A stretch of DNA of 8,446 nt from Planctomycetota bacterium (GCA_021784975.1 JAJYGU010000372.1:1-8446); one strand, 5' to 3'. Numbered from the stretch's first letter, positions 1-6,582 are shown. A program made the numbers and translations. Notes: a model not told the origin generated them from the sequence alone.

Positions 1-1
1 A

Positions 2-142
2 AACCTCCTCGACGGCGAATTCATGCTGAACGAGTTCGTCGATCGGTTCGGCCCGCGGATGGCCCACTTGAACGGGCTGCTGCAAGTCCTTTCGCAACTC
101 AGCGCCACCTCGAATCCAGCCAGCGCTCCGAACTCGCCGTAG
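2..142 (+). CDS. C-terminal fragment of an unrecognised protein (5' end outside window)
   Basis: An open frame enters from the left edge and ends at TAG 140-142, giving 46 visible residues. The piece begins NLLDGEFMLNEFVDRFGPR and ends in a short Ser/Pro/Ala-rich tail (SATSNPASAPNSP). Codon third positions are strongly G/C-rich, as in the neighbouring genes, and this is much less true of the other two frames, so I take it as real coding sequence. The middle part (MAHLNGLLQVLSQL) looks like an amphipathic helix followed by a disordered end. I do not recognise the family, and 46 residues are too few to assign one. It lies on the same strand as the propeller lipoprotein gene but is separated from it by a gap with a REP-like element, so the two are probably not tightly coupled. 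Confidence 0.6.
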   Translation, partial: NLLDGEFMLNEFVDRFGPRMAHLNGLLQVLSQLSATSNPASAPNSP

Positions 143-170
143 CTTGCGGTCGAACTCGAACGATTGCGGC

Positions 171-259
171 TGTAGGGTACGCCCTCTGTGGCGCTGCGTA
201 GAAGGAAGAAAGACGCTTGTTCTCCGAAGCCCGGAACGCCGCAGAGGGCGTTCCCTACA
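171..259. repeat. REPIN/BIME-like pair of inverted REP-type palindromes
   Basis: Two 23-nt arms, 171-193 and 237-259, are reverse complements with 21 of 23 matches and are separated by 43 nt. Each arm has the layout of a REP sequence. Reading inward from either outer end there is GTAG (172-175 on plus; 258-255 on minus), followed by a small palindrome. In the right arm this palindrome is perfect: an 8-bp stem GGAACGCC/GGCGTTCC (233-240 with 247-254) around a 6-nt loop. In the left arm only the inner CGCC/GGCG stem (180-183 with 190-193) survives. A 5' GTAG next to a hairpin, in two inverted copies, is the known architecture of REPs mobilised by RAYT (TnpA-REP, Y1) transposases. No transposase is present in the window, so the element would be non-autonomous. 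It lies wholly between genes if the next gene starts at ATG 301. Confidence 0.65.
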
Positions 260-300
260 GTGCCGTTGGCCACGAGAATTGTCCACGTTATTCGGACGCC

Positions 301-1632
301 ATGCCGCTCAGCCCCGCCGGGGCGTCACCAACTGGCCGCTCGCGCCCAACACGTTGTCTGTTGCTGCTGGCCATCGCGATCTCCTTGACGGCTTGCGGTA
401 CGAACCCGCCGGATGGCCACCCTGCCGGTCGCGCCTCCCAGGGATCAGCCCCCGCCGGCAACTCTCAGGATCCCGGAGTCTCATCCGCCCCTGGTCAAGC
501 TTCCCCGGCGGCCGACTGGCCTTTGTTCCGCGGGGATCCGCGGGCCAGCGGGGTGGCTAGCGTCGACCTGCCGCAAGAGCTGAATCTATTGTGGACCTTC
601 ACCGATGAGAACGGCGGATTTGAATCGACGGCGGCAATCGTCGACGGCGTGATCTACATCGGCAGCACCGATGGCCAGTTCTTTGCCGTGAATCTGGCCG
701 ACGGCAAGAAGCGGTGGGTGTTGCCCACCTCGTCAAGTTTCACCGCTTCAGCGGCGGTGCGAAATGGCTTGGTGTACGTTGGCGATACGGACGGGCACTT
801 CCACTGTATCGAGGCGGCCACCGGCAAGCCCCGCTGGGATTTCGAGGCCGAGGGCGAGATCGATTCCAGCGCGAATTTCCAGGGCAACCAGGTGCTCTTC
901 GGCTCCCAGGACACCCACCTGTATTGCCTGGACGCCAATTCGGGCAAACTGCGGTGGAAGTTTGAAAGCCCCGACCAGGTCCGCTGCTTTCCCACCGTGA
1001 TCGACCAACGCGGTTTCGTGGCCGGCTGCGACGGACATCTGCACGTCGTCGATCTCAGGCAGGGAAAGGAGATCGGGGAAGTCGATATCCTCGCCCCCAC
1101 CGGTTGCGCCCCGGCGATTCTGAACCAGACCATTTTCGTCGGCACGGAAGGCAACCAGTTCTTTGCCATCGCACTGCCGCCAGCCGACGGCGCGGTCCCG
1201 AGGAAGCCACGGTCTCCCGCACCGTCAGGAGTCACGGCCGCGACCGCTCCATCGGCAATCGGGGGCAAGGTGCTCTGGAGCTACTGCGATGCCAAGCATG
1301 GCGCCGCCTTCCGATCCTCGGCCGCGGTGACGCCGCAAGCGGCCATCGTCGGCTCGCGCGACAAGCAGGTTCACGCCTTTGATCCGGCCACCGGCAAGCC
1401 GTTATGGTCGTTCTGCACCAAGGGTCGAGTCGATAGCTCGCCGGTGGTGGTTGGGCGGCGGGTGTTCGTCGGCTCGGCCGACGGCCGGCTCTATGCGATC
1501 GACCTCCGCAGCGGCAAGCCGCTCTGGCGGTTCGAGGCCGGCGGGGCGATTATCGGCTCGCCGGCCGTGGCCGGCCGGCGGCTGGTGATCGGCAACGACG
1601 CCGGCAACTTGTATTGCTTCGGCCACCGATAA
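301..1632 (+). CDS. Lipoprotein with PQQ-type beta-propeller repeats
   Basis: A 443-aa exported protein predicted to form an eight-bladed beta-propeller of the PQQ-binding-like (quinoprotein/BamB-like) superfamily. I chose ATG 301 because it gives a type II signal peptide: basic n-region (R13, R15, R18), hydrophobic CLLLLAIAIS, and lipobox L29-T30-A31-C32. An upstream in-frame TTG at 217 would translate through the REP-like repeat. After a Pro/Ser/Gly linker (about 33-72) and a WPLFRGDPR motif (73-81), repeats of the form VG-[ST]-xDG-xxYAxDxxTGKxxW recur with their leading Gly at residues 121, 161, 201, 242, 281, 351, 391 and 431. The period is 40 residues, broken only by a Pro/Ala-rich insertion of about 30 residues near 292-321 inside the fifth unit. 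No catalytic residues or partner domain are visible, so a scaffold or binding role is as likely as a true PQQ enzyme. The prenyltransferase gene follows after 18 bp, suggesting co-transcription. No clear ribosome site precedes the start. Confidence 0.85.
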   Translation: MPLSPAGASPTGRSRPTRCLLLLAIAISLTACGTNPPDGHPAGRASQGSAPAGNSQDPGVSSAPGQASPAADWPLFRGDPRASGVASVDLPQELNLLWTFTDENGGFESTAAIVDGVIYIGSTDGQFFAVNLADGKKRWVLPTSSSFTASAAVRNGLVYVGDTDGHFHCIEAATGKPRWDFEAEGEIDSSANFQGNQVLFGSQDTHLYCLDANSGKLRWKFESPDQVRCFPTVIDQRGFVAGCDGHLHVVDLRQGKEIGEVDILAPTGCAPAILNQTIFVGTEGNQFFAIALPPADGAVPRKPRSPAPSGVTAATAPSAIGGKVLWSYCDAKHGAAFRSSAAVTPQAAIVGSRDKQVHAFDPATGKPLWSFCTKGRVDSSPVVVGRRVFVGSADGRLYAIDLRSGKPLWRFEAGGAIIGSPAVAGRRLVIGNDAGNLYCFGHR

Positions 1633-1650
1633 ATACATGCCGCCCCAGCC

Positions 1651-2526
1651 ATGCGCCGCTTCCTGGAACTGATCCGCTTCAGCCACACCTTGTTCGCCTT
1701 GCCCTTCGCCTTGCTGGCGGCGGCCATGGCCTGGTCGTCCAACGCACGGGCAGTGCCGCCCGAACAGTTTCGCTGGTTCGATCTGGCGGGCATTTTGCTG
1801 TGCATGGTGTTTGCTCGCAGCGCGGCCATGGCCTTCAATCGCATCGCGGACCGGCAGATCGACGCGATCAACCCACGCACGCGAATGCGGCATTTGCCGA
1901 CCGGCCTGCTGAGTCTCGGCAGTGTTAGGCTGTTCACCGCGTTGTGCGGCATCGGTTTTGTGGCTAGCACGCTCTTGTTTCTGCCGCGAAATCCGATCCC
2001 GCTCTACGCGGCGGGGCCGGTGTTGGCATTCCTGTTCGGCTACAGCTACGCCAAGCGGTTCACGGTGCTTTCGCACGCTTGGCTGGGGGCGGCGCTCATG
2101 CTGGCCCCGCTGGGGGCATGGGTGGCCATTCGTGCCGAGGTGGCCTGGGCACCGGTGGTGCTGGGGGCGGCCGTACTACTCTGGGTGGCGGGCTTCGACA
2201 TGATCTACGCCTGCCAGGACTACGATTTCGACGTGCGGATGAGGCTGCGAAGCGTACCGGCCCGATTCGGCGTCGCCGCGGCGTTGCAATTGGCGGCCGT
2301 CTGCCATTTCACCATGGCGGTGCTGCTGTTCCTGCTGCCGCTGGTGTACCACGGCTTTGGAATGATCTACCTTATAGGCGTGGCCGCCATCGCCCTGCTC
2401 TTGGTGTACGAACACTGGCTGGTCCGGCCCGAGGACCTCAGCCGGGTGAACCAGGCGTTTTTCTGGGTCAACGCGGTGGTGAGCCTGGGGCTGCTGGCGG
2501 TGGGAGTGGCAGACCTGCTGCTGTAG
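1651..2526 (+). CDS. ubiA: UbiA-family polyprenyltransferase (candidate MqnP, menaquinone pathway)
   Basis: A 291-aa integral membrane prenyltransferase that would attach a polyprenyl diphosphate chain to an aromatic acceptor. Both Mg-diphosphate motifs are intact. The first is N63-R-x-x-D67-R-x-x-D71 followed by NPRTRMRHLPTG (compare NDxxDxxxD). The second is D183-x-x-Y186-x-x-Q-D190-x-x-x-D194, followed by the SVPARFG block at 201-207. About eight to nine hydrophobic segments are visible, starting at residues 12-28. Length and motifs fit the 'UbiA-like 4-hydroxybenzoate polyprenyltransferase' clade that is common in bacteria using futalosine-derived menaquinone, so the acceptor may be 1,4-dihydroxy-6-naphthoate (MqnP) and not 4-hydroxybenzoate. 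No other quinone gene is in view to settle this. The start is 18 bp after the lipoprotein stop without an obvious ribosome site, which suggests coupling. The last 59 bp overlap the convergent GH127 gene. Confidence 0.88.
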   Translation: MRRFLELIRFSHTLFALPFALLAAAMAWSSNARAVPPEQFRWFDLAGILLCMVFARSAAMAFNRIADRQIDAINPRTRMRHLPTGLLSLGSVRLFTALCGIGFVASTLLFLPRNPIPLYAAGPVLAFLFGYSYAKRFTVLSHAWLGAALMLAPLGAWVAIRAEVAWAPVVLGAAVLLWVAGFDMIYACQDYDFDVRMRLRSVPARFGVAAALQLAAVCHFTMAVLLFLLPLVYHGFGMIYLIGVAAIALLLVYEHWLVRPEDLSRVNQAFFWVNAVVSLGLLAVGVADLLL

Positions 2527-4375
2527 CCTTGGCCGTGGGCAGTGGCAGCCATACCTGGTAGAAGGTATCGCCCACCGCGCCAGCATCGGCGAACGGCACC
2601 AGGCAAATCTGGAGCGGCGTGGACCCGCGCCGCAGAATCGCGTTAACGCGGAACACCTCCTCGCCGGGCCAGGTCTTGAGCGCGGTCGGCGCCGGCTCCG
2701 GCGTGACTTGCAGCTTGTCCAAGTCGGCCGAAGCCAGCTTGAGCGTGTTGATGTCATGGCCCTCGCTCAGGGCGCGATCGGCCGCCAAGACCAGCGGTCC
2801 ATAGAGCACCGCGGCTCGATCGGCGTTCAGGTGATCGCCGAGCACCAGGCGCGGTTCGAGCGCGAGAGTCAACTCGATCCTGTCACCCTGCTTCCAAGTC
2901 CGCCGCAAGGCCGCATAACCATCGGCAGCCGGTTTCGTATCGGCCGCCTGACCGTTCACTTGCAGCAAAGCTGGGCAGCACCACTTCGGCACGCGGAGTT
3001 TGACGGCAAACTCGTGCGGCTCGGCTGGATCGACGTTGATCGCAACTTTTCCCGAGTACGGATAGCCGGTTTCGATGCCAATCTTCACCGGCGCTGCGTC
3101 GCGGAGCCGCAGGTTGGCTACGCCCGGGTTGAAGAAGTTGACCACCACGCCGTCGCCATCGGTGGTGATGGCGAAGGTGGGCACCAGGGCAAACCCGCGC
3201 GGGCCGCTCGACAGGCAGCACTGGCCGTCGAGACTCGAGGTGTAGGGCTTCTTGCCCTCCATCTGGCAGTAATAGACCCATGCCCGGCCGTCGGGCCGCT
3301 GGGCCCCGCAGAGCTGGTTGTAGACGGAGCGTTCCAGCTCGTCGGCGAAGCGGGCCTCGCCAGTGAGCCGCAGCAGGTGGCCGTTGAATTGAATCCAGGT
3401 GACGGTCACGCAAGTCTCGCCCACCTCGCCGGTGTTGGGAAGCTCGTACAGGCCGTGGAAAAGCTCGCCGGCGCTGGCCGTGCCGGTGATGTAGAGGCGA
3501 TTGCGCACGATGTCGTTCCAGGCATTCAAGGCGACTTGCAGCAATTGCGGATCGCCTACGGTGCGATACCATTCGAGCATGCCGTTCAGACAAGAGAGCA
3601 TTTCGTAGGCCTTGCCGTTGCCCACCTGGTCGACGCCTTTGCCAGCCAGCAAGCGGGAGACGATGTGCGGGCCGTTGGGCTGTTCCCACGCCCGCAGAAT
3701 ATACCGGCAAAAGTCGGCGTATTTCTTGTCGCCGGTGATCCGATACAGCCACACCATGGGCTCAAAGACGCTGGTGGGCGCCATGCCGACGTGCTCGCCG
3801 GCTTGGATGATGTCGCGTTTGCCGGGCTCGTCGCCAAAGGTGCGGCAAAGCAGGTCGCCCATTTTGCGGCAGGCCGAAAGCGGCTGCCTGTTGCCCGTGT
3901 AACGAATGTAGGTCAACAGGCCGATGAGATTGTACTTGTGGGCCCAGACGTCCCACTCGGTCCAACGCTTGGCAGGCAAATAGGTGCCAAGATAGCCGTT
4001 GGCCTCTTGGCAGCGGACCAGTTCGCTGACGGTGTGATCGAGTTTGGCGCGAAGCTTGGCGTCGCCGGTATACACCCAAGCCAAAGTGGCGGCGTGCAGC
4101 CACTTGCCCACGTGCTCGCCGTCGTACGACTGCCGGCCGGGCCGCTTGCGATAGCCCTCCAGCAGCCGGTCGATGTCCATTGCGCGGAGCCGGTTGAGCG
4201 CGCTATGGTCGATCCGCACGCCCAGCATGCCGGAAAGATGGACCCGGTCGGGCACCTGCCGGTCCTGGCGATCGGGCACGGCGCAGGGAACCCTGTCGGG
4301 TAGTGGAGTGACTTGGGCTGCGAGCGACGTGACAGTCGCAGCGGAAAACAGAAGAGCCAAGACGCGGATTCTCAT
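2468..4375 (-). CDS. Secreted GH127 (DUF1680) beta-L-arabinofuranosidase-like glycoside hydrolase
   Basis: A 635-aa protein of the GH127/DUF1680 family, whose studied member HypBA1 removes beta-L-arabinofuranose by a retaining mechanism using a zinc-bound cysteine as nucleophile. The key residues align by motif: acid/base E304 (in SAGELFHGLYELPN), E320 and C322 (GETC), and the C386-C387 pair (GQCC). The 16-residue spacing E304-E320 equals that between E322 and E338 of HypBA1 as I recall it. The (alpha/alpha)6 barrel would be about residues 45-400, followed by beta-sandwich parts (LRVPKWC near 460; AAVLYGPLVLAAD near 521-533). ATG at 4375 is preferred because it gives a signal peptide (MRIRVLALLFSAATVTSLAA, cleavage after about A20). 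A longer reading to 4504 would translate A/T-rich repeat sequence. The last 18 or so residues are Pro/Ala/Gly-rich and are encoded antisense to the end of the prenyltransferase gene. Related families GH137, GH142 and GH146 are alternatives, so the substrate is not certain. Confidence 0.87.
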   Translation of the reverse strand: MRIRVLALLFSAATVTSLAAQVTPLPDRVPCAVPDRQDRQVPDRVHLSGMLGVRIDHSALNRLRAMDIDRLLEGYRKRPGRQSYDGEHVGKWLHAATLAWVYTGDAKLRAKLDHTVSELVRCQEANGYLGTYLPAKRWTEWDVWAHKYNLIGLLTYIRYTGNRQPLSACRKMGDLLCRTFGDEPGKRDIIQAGEHVGMAPTSVFEPMVWLYRITGDKKYADFCRYILRAWEQPNGPHIVSRLLAGKGVDQVGNGKAYEMLSCLNGMLEWYRTVGDPQLLQVALNAWNDIVRNRLYITGTASAGELFHGLYELPNTGEVGETCVTVTWIQFNGHLLRLTGEARFADELERSVYNQLCGAQRPDGRAWVYYCQMEGKKPYTSSLDGQCCLSSGPRGFALVPTFAITTDGDGVVVNFFNPGVANLRLRDAAPVKIGIETGYPYSGKVAINVDPAEPHEFAVKLRVPKWCCPALLQVNGQAADTKPAADGYAALRRTWKQGDRIELTLALEPRLVLGDHLNADRAAVLYGPLVLAADRALSEGHDINTLKLASADLDKLQVTPEPAPTALKTWPGEEVFRVNAILRRGSTPLQICLVPFADAGAVGDTFYQVWLPLPTAKATAAGLPLPPPAAPGSPPR

Positions 4376-4433
4376 GGAATTACCTATTCTGTTGATTGGC
4401 CCAGGCGATGTCGCCGAAAGATTCGGACTGAAG

Positions 4434-4462
4434 ATTGTAAATTGAAAAATGAAAAATGAAAA
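4434..4462 (-). promoter_or_regulatory. Possible promoter for the GH127 gene within A/T-rich repeat
   Basis: On the minus strand TTTTCA (4462-4457; 4 of 6 to TTGACA) is followed after exactly 17 nt by TACAAT (4439-4434; 5 of 6 to TATAAT). Transcription would start near 4427, about 50 nt before the GH127 ATG at 4375. The sequence is low-complexity A/T, so such matches arise easily, and planctomycete promoters are poorly defined. This is a candidate only. Confidence 0.25.
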
Positions 4463-4514
4463 TTGAAGCAGTTTGTGCCAGTCGCGCAGGACAACAATTT
4501 TCAATTTTCATTTT
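4453..4514. repeat. Perfect 15-bp A/T-rich inverted repeat
   Basis: AAAATGAAAATTGAA at 4453-4467 is the exact reverse complement of 4500-4514, with a 32-nt spacer that is less A/T-rich. Extending outward gives one mismatch and then one more match. The A/T content makes it a weak RNA hairpin, but a possible DNA cruciform, protein site, or remnant of two oppositely oriented copies of the dispersed repeat at 4495-4524. No U-tract or GC stem supports a terminator. Confidence 0.7.
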
Positions 4515-4524
4515 ACAATTTTCA
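4495..4524 (+). repeat. A/T-rich dispersed repeat, copy 1
   Basis: This 30-bp stretch of CAATTTTC-type units matches 7640-7669 at 28 of 30 positions in the same orientation, differing only at offsets 7 and 21. It lies in the 5' intergenic region of the minus-strand GH127 gene. The repeat runs on less regularly to about 4535. Confidence 0.7.
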
Positions 4525-4566
4525 ATTCTATTTTCGTGTGCTCGGCGGTGACAGTCTTCCCCGGCC

Positions 4567-5502
4567 CTAAACCTCATAACTCCGCTGTTTGGCGAATTCC
4601 TGCAACTCGTCCTTGGTCGGTAGCGAGGGCTGGGCGCCTAGACGGGTGGCCGACAGGGCGCCTACCCAGCAGGCTTGCCGCACGGCGGTATCCAAGGCCA
4701 GCCCACGGCCCAAGGCCCAGGCCAGGCCGCCGTTGAAAGCGTCGCCGGCGGCGGTGGAATCGGTAGCCTCGACCGGTTCGCCGGCAATCATCAGCATGCC
4801 CTCGCCACTGGCCAGCAGCGCGCCTCTTGGGCCGAGGGTGACAATCACGTGCCGGACGCCCGCCGCCAGAAGCTGCTCGGCGGCACGGCGGGCCGACGGC
4901 TCGTCGCTTACCGCAATCCCGGTTAATCGCTGGGCCTCGGACTCGTTGGGCGTAAGGTAGGTGACGTTCGGCAGCAAGCCGTCAGGCAGCGGCGCCGCCG
5001 GGGCGGGGTCGAGAATGACAGGCACTCCGGCCTCGGCCGCTGTCTGCGCCGCTGCGAACACCACCTCCATGGGAATCTCCAGTTGCAGCATCAAGGCGTC
5101 GGCCGAACGGATGCGATCGGCTGCCTGGGCGACCTCCTGCGGCGTCAAGGCGTAATTGGCCCCCGAGGCGACCGAAATCAGGTTCTCGCCGTGCCCATCG
5201 ACCAGGATGAGGGCCACGCCGGTGGCTGTGCCCGCATCGCGAAGGATGCAGTCCGTTCGGATGCCCTCACGGCGGTAGTCCTCAACGGCCCGATCGCCGA
5301 AGACATCGCGGCCCACCTTGGCCATCAGAGTGACTTCTGCCCCCAGTCGGGCAGCAGCCACCGCCTGATTGGCCCCCTTGCCGCCGGCGGCCATGTAGAA
5401 CTGCCCGCCGGTGACCGTCTCGCCCGGCCCGGGCAGCCGATCGCCCTTCACGACCATATCGGTGTTCACGCTGCCGACGACCACGATTCGCGGCTTTTTC
5501 AT
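4567..5502 (-). CDS. rbsK: Ribokinase
   Basis: A 311-aa cytoplasmic PfkB-family sugar kinase, ATP + D-ribose to ribose-5-phosphate; E. coli RbsK is 309 aa. Visible motifs are: N-terminal GSVNTDMVV (10-18) with substrate-contacting Asp; ribokinase signature GGKGANQAVAAARLG (40-54); DPAPA (165-169); TPNESEA (184-190); nucleotide-binding TLGPRGA (222-228); and DSTAAGDAFNGG (248-259) with catalytic base D254 and the anion-hole AAG. The C-terminal GAQPSLP (289-295), together with D248/T250, matches the potassium site of true ribokinases and argues against fructokinase or adenosine kinase. ATG 5502 is chosen because the protein begins directly with the family N-terminus; 84 further upstream in-frame codons would overlap the permease gene and look non-native. 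Only 5 bp separate it from the permease stop, with a GGTGGTG purine-rich stretch in the permease tail, so translation is probably coupled. No RbsD or RbsR is present. Confidence 0.94.
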   Translation of the reverse strand: MKKPRIVVVGSVNTDMVVKGDRLPGPGETVTGGQFYMAAGGKGANQAVAAARLGAEVTLMAKVGRDVFGDRAVEDYRREGIRTDCILRDAGTATGVALILVDGHGENLISVASGANYALTPQEVAQAADRIRSADALMLQLEIPMEVVFAAAQTAAEAGVPVILDPAPAAPLPDGLLPNVTYLTPNESEAQRLTGIAVSDEPSARRAAEQLLAAGVRHVIVTLGPRGALLASGEGMLMIAGEPVEATDSTAAGDAFNGGLAWALGRGLALDTAVRQACWVGALSATRLGAQPSLPTKDELQEFAKQRSYEV

Positions 5503-5507
5503 AGGAG

Positions 5508-6569
5508 TCACACCACCCGCGACACGATCACCAGCGCCAGCCCGGCAAGGTAGCCGAGGAACATTAAGGCCAATAGCGGCGTGGTGCCGCGTGGGGCGGC
5601 GCGGAACTCGCGCCACACAAACACGCCCCAGCAGGCGGCCACCATGGTCGCCCCTTGTCCCAAGCCATAGGAAACGGCCGCCCCCGCCTTTCCGGCGGCT
5701 AGGATATTCAGCCCCATGCCCACGCCCCAAACGCATCCGCCCGCAATCCCCCAAAGATGATCGCGGCGTTCGCCTTTGAAGTAGTCGGAAAACGGCACCG
5801 GCGTACCCACAAAGGGTCGGATCATAATCGCTGTGTTCAAGACGAAGTTGCTTAGCAGGATCCCCACCGCGAAGGCGACATTGGCAGTATAGGCGGTCAG
5901 TTTCCCGGCCTGCAGGGTGCCCGTCCGCAAACTCTCGGCGGAAACGGCCACCAGTTCCATCCCGTGGCTGCCGCGAACCTCAACCTTGGCGATCGATCGG
6001 GCGACCAGAAAGTAGAACAGCGACATCAGAATGCCGCAGAGCACCGCCAGCACCAGCCCCTTTGCGACTCCGCCCTCAGCCGTGTGATGGAGTTTGCGGT
6101 AGGCCATCGCGTCGAGGATGATGGCGACGGTGACCAGCGCAACGCCCAACGCGAGCAAGTTGGCATTGCCGGCGAAATCACCGCCGAAGTAATTGATCGC
6201 CACTCCCAGCACCAAGGCCAGGCCGATGCCTACCGGAAAGGCCACCGCCATGCCCGACAGGGCGATCGCGGCTACCAGGAGGATGTTGGCCGCGTTGAAA
6301 ACCACTCCGCCCCAAAAAGCCGAACCGAGGTCGATGGGACTGGCTTGGGCCACGTCGGCCAAGAAGCTCCGGCCGCCGCGGCCAAAGGTGCCGAGCGTGT
6401 AGGCAAAGACCAGCGACGCCACCAGGACGCCGAACACGTAGTCCCAATAGAACAGCTCGAATCGCCACCGCCGGCTGGCGGCCTTCTGGGCGTTGGCCCA
6501 CGAGCCCCAACAGAGCATGGTGACGATGCAGAAGGCTACCGCCAGCGGATAGTTGTCGACCACGAACAT
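5508..6569 (-). CDS. DMT-superfamily sugar/ureide-type permease (10 TM)
   Basis: A 353-aa inner-membrane transporter with ten predicted transmembrane segments near residues 7-27, 41-61, 82-105, 107-128, 135-155, 169-189, 226-248, 271-291, 297-319 and 331-351, the usual DMT plan of two five-helix halves. Conserved features are WGSWAN (21-26), YWDY (41-44), GGVVFNAANILLVAAIA (87-103), AFPVGIGLALVLGVAINYF (110-128), and in the second half YGLGQGATMVAACWGVFVWREF (301-322). The overall pattern (YWDY, GGVV-N--N, AVAFPVG, NYF) resembles plant ureide permeases (UPS, which carry allantoin, uracil and related compounds) and bacterial GRP/RhaT-type sugar transporters. Placed between nucleoside hydrolase and ribokinase genes, it most likely imports ribose, a nucleoside or a freed base; which one cannot be told from sequence. 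ATG 6569 has AGGA nine bases upstream, overlapping the previous stop codon. Confidence 0.82.
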   Translation of the reverse strand: MFVVDNYPLAVAFCIVTMLCWGSWANAQKAASRRWRFELFYWDYVFGVLVASLVFAYTLGTFGRGGRSFLADVAQASPIDLGSAFWGGVVFNAANILLVAAIALSGMAVAFPVGIGLALVLGVAINYFGGDFAGNANLLALGVALVTVAIILDAMAYRKLHHTAEGGVAKGLVLAVLCGILMSLFYFLVARSIAKVEVRGSHGMELVAVSAESLRTGTLQAGKLTAYTANVAFAVGILLSNFVLNTAIMIRPFVGTPVPFSDYFKGERRDHLWGIAGGCVWGVGMGLNILAAGKAGAAVSYGLGQGATMVAACWGVFVWREFRAAPRGTTPLLALMFLGYLAGLALVIVSRVV

Positions 6570-6578
6570 GGCGTCTGG

Positions 6579-6582
6579 TCCT
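6579..6582 (-). promoter_or_regulatory. Ribosome binding site of the permease, adjoining the upstream stop codon
   Basis: On the minus strand the sequence reads TAA-AGGA-CCAGACGCC-ATG. The nucleoside hydrolase stop codon (6585-6583) abuts an AGGA Shine-Dalgarno core placed 9 nt before the permease ATG (6569). This tight arrangement supports the chosen start and translational coupling of the two genes. Confidence 0.6.

Larger units (their letters stand above)
4376..4566. other. Intergenic region between ribokinase and GH127 genes, carrying A/T-rich repeats
   Basis: This 191-bp gap separates two minus-strand genes and is strikingly A/T-rich from about 4434 to 4535 in an otherwise GC-rich region. 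It holds the inverted repeat and the dispersed repeat listed separately. I see no GC-rich hairpin with a T-tract, so no standard terminator for the ribokinase operon. The gap makes GH127 likely to have its own promoter. Confidence 0.6.

Noticed and set aside
217..300. Upstream TTG start extending the propeller protein by 28 residues
   Set aside because: It would translate through the REP-like repeat and move the signal peptide 28 residues inward; ATG 301 gives a normal lipoprotein signal.
1402..2076. A 224-codon minus-strand frame across the propeller and prenyltransferase genes
   Set aside because: It spans two well-supported genes on the opposite strand and has no recognisable family features.
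2708..4303. A 531-codon open frame on the plus strand antisense to the GH127 gene
   Set aside because: It lies entirely within the well-supported GH127 gene. Its translation shows no recognisable motif and has the composition expected of an antisense shadow in GC-rich DNA.
4376..4504. 43-residue N-terminal extension of the GH127 protein
   Set aside because: It is encoded by the A/T-rich repeat (FSFFIFQFTIF) and would displace a clear signal peptide starting at ATG 4375.
4453..4514. Inverted repeat considered as an intrinsic terminator of the ribokinase operon
   Set aside because: The stem is almost all A/T with a 32-nt loop and lacks a GC core followed by a U-tract.
5503..5754. 84-residue N-terminal extension of ribokinase
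   Set aside because: It overlaps the 3' part of the permease gene out of frame and has shadow-like Arg/Gly-rich composition; the family N-terminus begins right after ATG 5502.
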